A stretch of 64,000 nucleotides of DNA, from positions 47,458,501 to 47,522,500 of the forward strand of contig NC_080557.1 in the NCBI RefSeq assembly GCF_030253575.1, in the 5' to 3' direction. Each line of letters starts with the position of its first letter. The stretch's first letter is position 1. The notes beneath the pieces were generated by a model. That model had not been told where the DNA came from and did not search any database. It saw only the letters and a list, made by a program, of their open reading frames with translations. A program made the translations under genes and the position numbers. Positions 19,995 through 31,734 of this stretch are shown piece by piece. Origin of the DNA: Rhododendron vialii (Eukaryota > Streptophyta > Magnoliopsida > Ericales > Ericaceae).

Positions 19995-21548
19995 CGGTGT
20001 TGAATTGGCAGTAGCAGCTGCTGCCTTATGAGGCCTGGAACAAATGGTTCAGGAACTTCCAGAGGGGCTGAGCTTCAGTGATGCAGGGGCAAAAGGGTAA
20101 AAGCAGCTGGGGGAATGAATATTGCACTAATCAATTAAAGAGAACGATTTTATTCGGTAACAAATTTATTTGTCGTGTTTTTCTCTCTTTTTTATTAGTA
20201 TTATTTTGTATTTTATGGTTACGGAGTACATAGATTTTTATTCTTCCATAAATAGTTCCTCAAAAAACAAAATGTTAAATTTGTGAATATATGGATTATC
20301 AATTGCTTTAAAGGAGAGCAAGAGGGTAATTTCACACACCAACTTACCTAGGCAATTGCTGACTAGGGAGAGGCATAATGGACCTTTTAAACACACACAC
20401 ACATACAATATCCAAACTCCCGATGTGGAAACCAGCCCAGCTGACGCAAGCCCAAGAGCCTCGCCACTAAAGAGTGGCACCACGACAGAGGGCTCAAGGG
20501 GACTGCACCAGAGGTCAAGCACCCAAACCACAACGGGTGGGCGAGACTTGGTTGCTTTGAAGGAGGGCAAGAGGGTAATTTCACATACCAACTCACATAG
20601 GCAATTGCTGACTACGGAGAGACATAATGAACCCTTTAAACACACACATACAATACCCAAATCAATTTATCATTATCTATCCAAATGAAACGCCCAACGA
20701 CAGTATTTTCTTATGCCATTGGCGGGAACAATTCAACCATAGGTACTGCTGATCCATGAGTATTGGTTGTCTGTCGAAAAGGTGTGCAGGACTCAACTTA
20801 AATGTTACATAAATGATCGAGCCATTTATTGAAGAGAATAACTCATATCAACGTCTTTATAAAAAAATCGATTTAATCAAATATCGGTAAGTACTTGATT
20901 AATATTCGATTAACTTAATATTTAGTTCATACTTTTGGATTGTGAAGTTTGAACAAAATTTTGGATTGCGAAGGGTAATCAACTTACTCATTTTAATCGA
21001 GTTAATTACGCAGTTCCAAAAAAAAAAAAATCGAGTTAAGTACTTAACTTTTATACAAAAATTCTTTATTAATTATTCGCAACAGAATAACTACTACCTC
21101 CGTTGTGTTAATAATTCACTTTCAATGTTCCACACACCTTAAAAAATTGTACATAATGTTCAATACGGATTTTTAAAAATATACAATATGAATCTTATTC
21201 GATAGATCATAATTAGTTCTATTATACGAAATTTTTTAAAATCATGAAATTCATTATAAATTGAATTTAAAACATGACACGAATGCCGAAAAATGGACAC
21301 AGAGAGTAATTATGATCTTCGGGACCCGGAAAGGCCCAATACAATCCATGCTGCTAAGCGGAGGTGCTTGGCATCCGTGCTGAGTGGCCGATCCGACCTT
21401 TTATCTCAATACGGACAGATCAAAACTAATCCGAGCGTATTAAAATCTGAACCATCCATTACTACCCGCGGTTTGGCACCACCACGGCTTGGCAGCATCC
21501 CGGGTACACAATCTGTAACAATGCAACGGTAGCAATAGCAATAATAAT
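19995..21548. other. RLCK 3' flank and intergenic DNA
   Basis: The first ~170 bases are probably 3' UTR. A pair of direct repeats lies at about 20301-20410 and 20556-20660 (see separate entry). The remainder is AT-rich with no supported gene. Confidence 0.5.
20301..20660. repeat. Pair of ~105-bp direct repeats around a 145-bp spacer
   Basis: Both copies contain GCAAGAGGGTAATTTCACA, then GGCAATTGCTGACTA, CATAATG(G/A)ACC and an ACACACACAT tail. Copies run about 20301-20410 and 20556-20660, with a GC-richer unique spacer. A fragment in reverse complement lies near 37510-37550 (CCTAGGTGAGTTGGTATGTG), so this is a dispersed family, type unknown. Confidence 0.7.
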
Positions 21549-21942
21549 ACAGAAAGTCTACACACACATATAATTTGTGCACAGATTGTGCACAGATTTT
21601 GTTGTGGGACCCACCACGGGTCCCACACAAATCATCCGAGCCGTTCATTAAATATAAAACATTTTTTCAAGGGTCTCCGTAAAAAATAAGCGCAATCCGA
21701 TACCTATAAGTACTCGATCCAATCATATAACTTTTCATTATCCGGAAATCTGAATGAAAAATTAGATGGTTGGATGAAGTACCTATAGGTATCAGATTGA
21801 GCTTATTTTTTACGGAAACTCTCAAAAAAATATTTTACATTTAATGAACGGCTCGGATGATTTGTGTGGAACCCGTGGTGGGTCTCACAATGAAATCTGT
21901 GAACAATCTGTGCACAGATTGTCTGTGTGTATAGCAGGACTT
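21549..21942. mobile_element. Mutator-like foldback MITE (394 bp), 9-bp TSD
   Basis: Flanked by AATAATAAT (21540-21548 and 21943-21951). The arms are inverted copies: the left contains CACAGATTGTGCACAGATTT and ACAAATCATCCGAGCCGTTC, the right their complements. The centre has the pair GATACCTATAAGTAC and GTACCTATAGGTATC. The core ATAAGCGCAATCCGATACC resembles the GAGCTGATTTTTTACAG core of 11115-11496 and 49484-49787. No coding capacity. Confidence 0.85.
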
Positions 21943-22378
21943 AATAATAATGCAGTGGACAGTGTGCGCGTGGGGGAATTCAGCGAATATGTGATGATGT
22001 GATGTGTCAGTTTTATGTACAGCAAAACAAATAGTCTGTACTCTGCTGTGTTGTGTTCCTCGAGTCGAGCCCTGTCGGCTCGCAACCCCAGAGTAGAGGA
22101 GGCCCTACCTACGGCTGACAGACTGTTGCTGTACTGGAGTACTACTCGCTACCAAAGTCAGCCGTCTTTTTCTATCTCCAACGTTCCAAAACTCAGAAGG
22201 AAATATATTCACAAGCGGCTGTCTTCATTCTCTTGCTGTGCGGTGCTCCATGTTTACCTGTTTGGATGAAGATTGGGCTCGGCTGATGACTGATGGCTGA
22301 AAATCTAATGACTACTCCATCCCAATGTTGGGCTTCTCGAATTTACGGACCCATTTTACTTATATTTTGGAAAAATAA

Positions 22379-22500
22379 CGGTCAATTACATGTTGTTTTG
22401 ATAATTAATATCCGTAATATGATGCGAACATTTTTTAATGCTGAAAATGTCATTAACGGGTATTAATTATCAAAACACGTCCTGGTCCGTCATTTTCCCC
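22379..22500. mobile_element. Palindromic MITE (GGAAAATGACGG family), 8-bp TSD
   Basis: A 122-bp palindrome starting GGAAAAATAACGG and ending CCGTCATTTTCCCC, flanked by TATATTTT (22371-22378 and 22501-22508). It is the most complete of the three copies in the window. The 8-bp target duplication suggests hAT. Confidence 0.8.
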
Positions 22501-22508
22501 TATATTTT

Positions 22509-24036
22509 TGGTATTGATATTTTTTTCTCCTCTAATCATTCATCTAGATAAGAGAGTCTAGAAATAAAATATGACAAAAAATTTAAAAAATCATTAAAGA
22601 CAAAAAATATACAGAATAGTTTCTATTGTGTGGTATGTTTGTCATACTTGATAGTAGTATTTTTTTTAAAAACTTCAGTTAAAAAATTTATGATTCTTTT
22701 ATAATTTCTCTTGTAGAGATAAATGATTAATCCAAATGTTACGACAAAAAACTAAAGACAATTGCAAAAATATTTAGGGAGAATTAATTGACATATCTTA
22801 AAAGTCCTTTGAGATGAATTTAACGTGTATAGAATTAGACTGAACACATTTTCCAAAACTTGTCACGTTAATAATAATGTTCATTAGTCTAGTTGTTACA
22901 TAATTTAGTCACTCAAACTCATATGTGATGGGCTTTGCTTAAAATTTAGTTGAATTTACTAGATTGATAAACAAATTAAACTTGAATATTTTAAAAAAAT
23001 GTGATTTTAAAAGGCTCGGCACAGTTCAGGAGGTACAAAATAAATATGTAAACATAACCCAAGAAGCATCGCGGGTTTGTCAGAAATTTGACACGATTTT
23101 GCCTAGTTTAATATTCTCCGTAAATATTCTTTGTACTCCATGTTTAATCCACTCCATCCTCTCTCTTTAATGCATTATTATCTACGTAATTTTATCTCCT
23201 CTCGTAAAAAATACAAAACCCACTAGTTTTTTAGTCGCCATTTTAAGTTTATTTGTATTTAAATACAATTGGAATTGGATGGTCGATTAAAATACTCTCC
23301 AACCAACTCCTGACGGGTTTGGTCAAGCGTTGTGAGAAAGCAGCAACAAGTGCTCCTCCATTAGTCAACATATTTCATTCTTACGGAGGTCAAACATTCC
23401 AAACCTTGGATCCACTGGGAATTATGCCCGATCGTTACTTTCAGAGTCTCAGAATTAGTTGAGGTACGCGCAAACTGGTCCGGATATCTAATTATCAGGA
23501 AAAAATAAATACTCCACTCCAATCACGATATGTCGTCACTCAGCAGATAACTATTGAAAATGATCCACGATGTCGACACCTACTCCAAAAGCCCAAACCC
23601 AGCCCACAACCTCCATATCCACCACAGTGGGGACCCATTTGCTTTGCTTTGTGAAGAGAGTTCAACCACCCAATTGCCACAGGTTGGGTCATAAATCACT
23701 AACAATTTATGGAGCACGTAATAACGAAAGTAAATCCAAGCACATGACATTGACAATTATTATTATTATTATTGTTTTTAGTATAACTTAATGTTCGGAC
23801 CAGTTTGCCTCCGCTTTGACTAATTTTAAGATTCTGAAATTAACGACTAGACAAATCTTCAATCGGCCCCCATAGTTTGAATTATTTGGAATCGGTGATA
23901 TTTGAACATAGGTCCTCATAAAAATACTTATTTGAATTAGTTGCTTTCTCGTGCCGACCTGAACAAATCGGTTGGGGTTATGAGATGGGACAATTATTGT
24001 AAACAAGAAGCTTCCAAGTATTGGCCATCTTCTTAA
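22509..24036. other. AT-rich intergenic DNA
   Basis: No supported gene or RNA. Short open frames lack recognisable domains. A short ATT-repeat run lies near 23757-23775. Confidence 0.5.
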
Positions 24037-24547
24037 GGGTAAACTACAGTTAACCCCCTCTAACTAAGTCTCGCGTGCACTTTGCCCCCTCTAACTTTTT
24101 TTTGGCACTCAACCCCCTCTAACTAACTGAAATTCAAACGGTCATAACTTCTTCGTCAGAAATCGAAAACATGCAAATTATATATCGATTTCGAGGTCTT
24201 GAAGTCATCTTTCTAATGACACCAAAATCACATCACGATTCAAAGCACACAGAAAGTTATGATCAAAACGGTATTTCTGTCTACCAACCCTTACTCTTTT
24301 GATCATAACTTTTCTGTGTGCTTTGAATCGTGATGTGATTTTGGTGTTATTAGAAAGCTGACTTCAAGACCTCGAAATTGATATATAATTTGCATGTTTT
24401 CGATTTTGGACGAAGAAGCTATGGCCGTTTGAAGTTATGACCGTTTGAATTTCAGTTAGTTAGAGGGGGTTGAGTGCCAAAAAAAGAAGTTAAATGGGAC
24501 AAAGTGCACGCGAGGCTTAGTTAGAGGGGGTTAACTATAGTTTACCC
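24037..24547. mobile_element. Long foldback element (511 bp), 9-bp TSD
   Basis: Nearly the whole element is one inverted repeat with arms of about 240 bases. The left begins GGGTAAACTACAGTTAACCC and the right ends with its complement. Internal pairs include AAATCACATCACGATTCAAA with its inverse, and TTGATCATAACTTTC. It is flanked by TCTTCTTAA (24028-24036 and 24548-24556). A transcript would form a long hairpin. No open frame. Confidence 0.88.
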
Positions 24548-24556
24548 TCTTCTTAA

Positions 24557-25750
24557 ATACACCCCCAGCTCATGTATTGGTAGTCTGGTAGACATCCGTT
24601 TCAACTTTTCAAGAGCAATATTTTACATCGATCATTATTTTACTATAGACCACCAAGCTACTTAGCAAATTATTATAGTCTAAAAAATAAGATACGGTTC
24701 TATAGAAATTTGTCCCGATATAAAAATTTATATCGTAGGGGAGGGATTGACATTTCTAACGCATATCCAATCGTACCGACGTGACCCAACTGAGCCAATT
24801 ATACGTATTGAACTAAACTGTGACAAATAATGTGTCAAAAATCAAAGAGATATGACATTATTCAATTAAGTAGTCAAAAAGTTCATACCCCCAAACAAAA
24901 CAAATAGATGAATTAGGGAAAAAAATATTCAAAGCTTAGGCCAAAGATATAGCCCATTGAGAACACTGAGCGAAAGTATAAAAAATTGTTAAAATTTACG
25001 AGAGCGACGCAAAAAGGGAAGCCAATAATCTATATACACAAGCTCCCTTTTGCTTTCTTTTGCTATTTCTTTCGGATGATCCAAAAACTCTCTCTTGGGG
25101 GCTCAAACATTTTCCCTTTTCTCTATGTACGGTTTTTAATAAAATTTTCTCCACTTATTACATATTTTTATCTATTTCTTCCTACTCGTTACCTATGGAA
25201 ACGAAAGGAAATCAAAGAAATTTCCTCTTCTTTTGTTTGGTTTGAGAGGAAAAAGAGAAGAAAATAGTCAATCAAAAAATTACTCTGAACAATATAAATT
25301 TTTCTTATTTTTCTTTCTTTTATTTTCCATACGTACCAAACAGGGCGTAAACCCCTCTCTCAAAATCCATATCAATTACTGTAATTTTGAATTCAGTAAA
25401 AAGAGAGAGAAAAGAATGGAGGAAAAAAGATGGCTAGTAGTAGTAGTAGTAGTAGATTTTACTACTACTTATTACAGCAGAGATACAACAAGCGGAGTAT
25501 AAAGAGGACTGGAGAAGGCAAGAGAGAGAAAAATCTTGAAGTCAAACCTAAACAAACGTGAACAACAACAACTACAACTGGACAAAACCGAGTAGAAAAA
25601 AATCCTGCTGGTTTCCAGGCGTGCGGTGGTCAGGTTGGATGATCGAAGCCGATCGGGGATGGTCGTCGGCTACGGCGGCGGAGGCCGGTGGTGGAGTAGT
25701 TGCTGAGTCGGTGGCTGGGAGGGGTGGTGGTGGTGGTTTAGGTGAAGGAT
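24557..25750. other. Upstream region of ATG18G
   Basis: No separate gene. The last ~250 bases are purine-rich and then GGT/GGC-rich and probably form the ATG18G leader. A GTA repeat lies at about 25436-25455, followed by an inverted TACTAC run. Confidence 0.5.
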
Positions 25751-28700
25751 ATGAAGAAGGGGAAAGGTAGCAAGAACAGTGGTGGCCTTTTGCCCAATTC
25801 GTTGAAGATTATATCGTCTTGTATCAAGACTGTCTCGACGAATGCTAGCACCGTCGTCCGCTCCGCCGGCGCTTCCGTCGCCGCTTCTATATCTGCTTCC
25901 CCCGATGATCGTAAAGATCAGGTCTTTTTTGTATTTTTGTTGCTAAGCTTGAATATTCAAATTTGATTTTACTTGCTTCTGGCGGATATTATATGTTTAG
26001 GACTTAATCATGGCGTAATCATGCTACTAAGTGAATAAAGAAACGAAAATCGTGATTCATTTCGTTGATTAGTGTGTTACAAGTAGGGGCGATAAACAAA
26101 CCGAACGAGCTGAATAATTGATTGTTCTAAGTTTGGTTTGAAAGACCTTGGCTCGTTTATGAGACGAACAGATTTCAAATGAGCTTTATTTGATCACAAA
26201 TCTACCTCAAGTAGCTTGAATTTTCTAAACACGGTAAGTAGGTCGAGCAGTAGTTTGTTCGGGCTTGGTTTGAAGGCTCAACAAGTTTGAAAATGATGTT
26301 CAAGCTTGGTTTTTTTATGCAACAAATCGATCTCAAATGGATTTTTAAGGAGCGAACACGAGCTCGAACTTGAGTAGTAGTTTGGTTCATGCCCTGATTA
26401 CAAGAGCTATGTTACAAATATATTATGATCAGGTAGCTGTTGTGGGTGCAATCCTTCTGGTGTTATTTTCAAACATTAGGCTTATTTAGACCATCTTCAA
26501 ACATGTACTCCCATTTGTACTTGATTTAAGTAAAAATATTGAGTGCATTAATACTTATGATATGAAGCACTTCAATAGGCATACTTAAATTTGAGCACAC
26601 ACAGAGTAAAAGCTTTCAATGGTAGAACTGATTAAATTTTGAAAACAACAAACAAGCCTTGGAAATTTGGACTTTGGAGTAATACAAAAAGATGAGTGAA
26701 CTAATTTTGTTACGAGGACAAGTTAAATAAGTGGAAACGTATTTGGGGTATCTAAGTATTTTACAATGAAATCCAAGTTTGAGTATGGTCTGTTGATGCC
26801 CAGCAGGATTGAGTTGTTTTTGTTTTGTGTATGGATATGAGAAATATTGAATTCCAATACTTTTGTATGCGGTACTTTCAAGTTTCAAGTACCTATTCAG
26901 ATGAATTTCCTTTGAAATAGGCAGGAACTTGTGGATTAAGTAGTTGTATCTCTCTGTTCTACCCCAAGCCTTCTTTGCAATGTCTTGTTAATAGCACTTA
27001 GCTCCTGGTAATTCTGGTTGTATAGGCAACATTTGTTTCCCCCTCCCTGCTCCACGTGGGAATTATTCACACGTCCCATTTCAGCTAAATCTTTTTATAC
27101 TTGAACTGTTTTGTCACCGCCTCCCTTGAAATTTGTAGTCAAGAAAGGGTTACATGACCATCAGACCATGAGCTGAATCAAATGTATGGACCACATCAAG
27201 AATTGCAGCCACTTAGTGGTGCGGATTGTAGAACTTCAATTTTTTATTTCCTCATTTAGTAATCGGGTGTTTCATACTGGTACATATCACATAGATCATG
27301 TTGAGTTGTCAATTTCCAGGATTAGACTAATTGAACTTTTATTTGGATCTTGCAATGCAATACTTGCCTCAGTTACTGGGACTGGACACTATTTTTTGAT
27401 TTTAGAGTTTCTCTCCCTTTGTTTTTCATTTCAGTTAATTAGCCTGAATGTAGTTCTAAACTTGTGTTAGTGTACAGGTAACCTGGGCTGGCTTTGATAA
27501 ACTAGAACTTGGTCCCACGACCTTCAAGCACGTTCTTTTACTTGGCTATCAGAATGGTTTCCAAGTCTTTGATCTTCAGGATGCCACTAACTTCAGTGAA
27601 TTGGTGTCGAAGCGCGATGGTCCTGTCACATTCCTACAGATGCTGCCAATACCGGCAAAATCCGAGAGTGGTGAAGGATTCAGGTCATCGCATCCTTTAC
27701 TGTTGGTTGTTGCAGGGGATGAACCCAATAGCTTAAGCCCTGATGAAACTAGGTTCCATTTGGGCAGAGATGGTACTGTGGAGCATCATTCAGTGAACTA
27801 TGCCAACTCTCCGACTGCTGTTCGCTTTTACTCTCTCAGGTCGAACAGTTTTGTGCAGGCGCTAAAGTTTCGGTCAGCTGTTTGTATGGTTAGGTGTAGT
27901 TCTCGGATAGTGGCTGTCGGACTTGCAACACAAGTAAGCTCTCGCTTATTTTGACATTCATGACATTAAAAATAAGACAACTGCGAGTTTTATTATTTTA
28001 AGTTAAATGACTATGCATACTTTGAGCATTGAGGTCGAGGCTTGACATGAAAGAACATGCCCCCAACGTTGTAGGTGTGGGTTGAAGTTATAGGAGTCAA
28101 CTTTTGGGTTGGTGGTATAACCAATGAGCATCAAACCATATTCCACTTATAGATTCATGAAAGTTTCCGTAGACGTCGAATGATAATTGATAAATACTCT
28201 AGTTCTTGCATTTCCGTTGAAAAGCATAGTAGGGGATTGGTGATTTCATGAATTTGTCTTAGCTTTATGGTCTTGTTTTCAGTGAATTTGAATAATAAGC
28301 AGCGCGGCAGCTAAAAACAATTGATCTACTATTTTTCATGCTCGATGGGTGTGGTGCACCTATCTTAGATTAATTTTCTTGGAGAAACTCTTGTTCAGGA
28401 AACTATACCTACTGACTTCTTCTATTATGCTCGGTGGCAGATATGTTGTGTTGATGCTATCACCCTTGAGATTAAGTTCAGTGTCCTCACTTATCCCATG
28501 CCTCAAATCGGAGGACAAGGGTCAGTTGGAGTCAATTTTGGATACGGTCCAATGGCGTTGGGTCCTAGGTGGTTAGCTTATGCTACTGACAATCCACTTG
28601 TATCAAACACAGGTCGCTTAAGCCCAAGAAACCTTACTCCCTCTCCAGGTGTTAGTCCATCAACATCACCTGGCAGTGGAAGTCTGATGGCTAAACAGCT

Positions 28701-31700
28701 GGCTAATGGTATATTCAATCTGGGCGACAAGGGGTATAAAACTCTGACTAGATACTGTCCAGATCTCCTTCCAGATTCTCCAAGTTCTCCAGTATCACCA
28801 AGTTCAGGCTGGAAAGTTGGTAGGCTCACAGCTTCTGAAGTGGAGAATGCAGGAATGGTCAGTTCTTAGTGACGTGAACTCATACATACTCCCTGATTGA
28901 AATTGGAAAACACAGAGTTTCTACTTCTGAAAAATGGAATATGCTGCTATTTCTGAAAATTGAAATTTCCTCTTTTCGCTGAAAAGTCACTATGTTTTAG
29001 TTTTTTTGTTCTGTGCAAGAATTAATGTTAGTTTCTGGTTTTAATGGTTTCAATTGTTGGTTGCAGGTAGTTGTGAAGGATTTCATATCTCGAGCTGTTA
29101 TATCACAATTTAGGGCTCATACCAGTCCCATATCCGCATTATGCTTTGATCCCAGTGGAACCCTTCTGGTTACTGCTTCAGTTCATGGAAATAACATAAA
29201 CATCTTCCGTATCATACCATCTTGTATGCATGCTTCAGGCAATCAAACCCATGATTGGAGCTCTGCACATGTGCATCTTTACAAGCTGCACCGTGGAATA
29301 ACAAAAGCTGTAAGTAGTCATTTAGTTCTCAGATTTTTTATTGTTGTTACCCTTTTTGCAGGATTGTCACTAAAGGTTTCATCTATCTTTTCCTGTTTTT
29401 TATTTGACAGATCATTCAAGATATTAGTTTTAGTCATTATAGTCAATGGGTTGCTATTATTTCGAATAAGGGGACTTGCCATATATATGTTATGTCGCCT
29501 TTTGGTGGTGATGCTGGCTTTGAAACTCTTAATCCTCATGGCGAAGATCAATCTCTTTATCCAGTTTTAACTCTGCCATGGTGGTCTACTTCATCTTTCA
29601 GTATTAATCAGCATGATTCTCCACCGCCCCCACCTGTTACCCTATCTGTTGTTAGCCGCATAAAAGATACCAACTCCGGGTTGCTTAGTTCAGTTACCAA
29701 TGCTGCTTCTTCAGCGGCAGGAAAAGTTTCTGTTCCATCTGGTGCTGTTGCTGCTGTTTTTCACAACAGTATATCTCGTGGTTTTCAAGACATTCAGCCA
29801 AGGGCCAACCCATTGGAGCATCTGTTGGTTTATACTCCATCAGGTTATGTTGTTCAATATGAACTTCTGCCACTAATCGGAGTAGAACTGAGTGACAATG
29901 GTTTAAGAACTCGGTCGAATTCCTACATGCACACCGCAGATGATGAATTAAGGCTGAAGGTTGAACCTGTTCAATGGTGGGATGTGTGCAGACGATCAGA
30001 TTGGCCAGAGAGAGAAGAATCTATTTCTGGGACTACCTTTGCAAGACAAGAAGTTGTTGAGATGATTGGTAATAGCTATAAAACTAAGCTTCCAGATGTG
30101 AATGAGAGTCTTGGGGGAAAACAGTTGGTGAAAGTTGATTCAGTAAAGCCCCATGAGAGATCCCATTGGTACCTATCTAATGTAGAGGTGCAAATTAACT
30201 CTGGGAGGTTACCAATATGGCAAAAATCCAAGGTAATTTTTTACTCATTAGACTTCTGGCACCTTTATATTTTATTCTTTCTATTGGTTATGATCCGTTG
30301 TTGTGGATTTTAGATTCGTTTGTACATGATTACTCCTCCAAGAATCAATGGTTATGTGGGTGGGGAGCTGGAGATTGAGCAGGTTCCATTTCATGAAGTG
30401 GAAGTAAAACGGAAGGATTTGTTGCCTGTTTTTGATCATTTCCATAGCATCAAGTCAAATTGGAATGACAGGTGATGGCCGCTTTATTTGCTAAGTTGAT
30501 TATTGTCTTGTCTTGGATGCTTTCACACCTTGCTGATAATACATGTATTATGTATTGCTTGGTGCCACTAAGAACGTGCTTGCCTGGTCATTAATGCAGA
30601 GGGCTATGGGGAGGAACATATCCCAATGCTTCATCATTGGGGCTCCATCAGGTCAGAGAGAAGGTCACTGAAGAAACCGTTATTTGTCATTCAAAGCCAG
30701 CATCACTAAGCTCCACTGAAAGCTCAGATGGAGGAGGTAAGACATAAGTTGCACTGTAATGCTAGAATACAGATTGGTCACATTTCTTAAAACTGCTGTC
30801 AAAATGTGGAATGGGTAGATATGGTTACATTTAATAGTTGTGTCATGCATTGATCCTTCCGGTATTCTGCCGATGAACATTATACTTCGACATGCTGCCT
30901 CTTGACCTTCTTTTCTGGGTTCATTTCCCATTAAAAGTGATGGAGCCTTTGATAATGGACAAAGGATATTTACTACTGCAATTTTTGTGATAGTGTCTCA
31001 TTCTTTCTTGGATCCTGAGATATAGCACTCATTCTATTCCAAAATTTCCTCCAGGATCATCGAGAAGAATGGAGAACTTTCTTGATTTGGACCAAGTGAA
31101 TGCTGAGAAGCCTATGACACATATCAGTGATTCTATGAATATGTTCACCCCGGAAAGAAGGGGGAGTACGAACGTTGAATCCGCCCTACTGAGACAGAAG
31201 TCCTTGCCTTCTGAACATTCAAAGAACACTTATTCTCTTGCTGATGGCTCGAACAAAAATGGGCTGTCCTCGGAAGAGCACAACGTCCCTTCTGGTGCAA
31301 CAGTTCCTGATGCTTCTGTGATGAAGTCAGATGACTTAATTTTAACTGCTGAACATTTTGATTCGGCTATGAATGTAAATGAAGGGGGTTCTAAACCTTC
31401 TAGACTGCAAAATCTGGTGGAGTTTGAGCCTTTTTTTCAAGAGGGTTATTGCAAAGCATTGGACGTCGATGGATGCTGCAGGTTAGCTGAAGAAGTAACT
31501 GATGCTGTGGACTGCAGCGAGAAACAGTGTCAGAGAGAAAACCCAGACGATGATGATTTGCTTGGTGGCATGTTTTCCTTCTCCGAGGAAGGTAAGCTTG
31601 TGAAGTTACTTACTACTGCAGCCTCCTGATGAGGGAAGTAACAGCTGGAAGCTATATTAGTTCACAAGCTTCCAGTTTCCTTTTGAATTGTGTATAAGAA

Positions 31701-31734
31701 TTCAGTAGGTTCCCATTTTTTTGATGCAGGTTGA
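25751..31734 (+). CDS. ATG18G: Autophagy-related protein 18g (WD40 PROPPIN-like with BCAS3 domain)
   Basis: Nine coding exons: 25751-25921, 27478-27933, 28441-28857, 29067-29309, 29411-30232, 30314-30471, 30600-30736, 31055-31591 and 31730-31734. They total 2,946 nt and 981 residues, close to the ~960 of Arabidopsis ATG18g. The N-terminus MKKGKGSKNSGGLLPNSLKI and the first blade (VTWAGFDKLELG) match ATG18g rather than ATG18f/h, by recall of the family. WD40-like blades run to about residue 460. The usual FRRG lipid-binding motif is replaced by LHRG (about 422-425), as in the g/h group. The BCAS3 C-terminal domain follows (about 550-760). PI3P-linked membrane binding in autophagy is the family role. 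The last intron leaves only five coding bases including the stop. If it is retained, the protein reads on to a TGA at 31627-31629. Confidence 0.94.
26084..26396. mobile_element. hAT-type element in ATG18G intron 1
   Basis: Starts TAGGGGCGATAAACAAACCG and ends with the approximate inverse TTGGTTCATGCCCTG. It is flanked by GTTACAAG and ATTACAAG (26076-26083, 26397-26404), an 8-bp target duplication with one mismatch. The interior has repeated GAGC/GCTC-containing phrases (AGCTTGGTTT, GCTCGTTTATGAG) shared with the element in the PPR intron at 39357. Confidence 0.75.
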
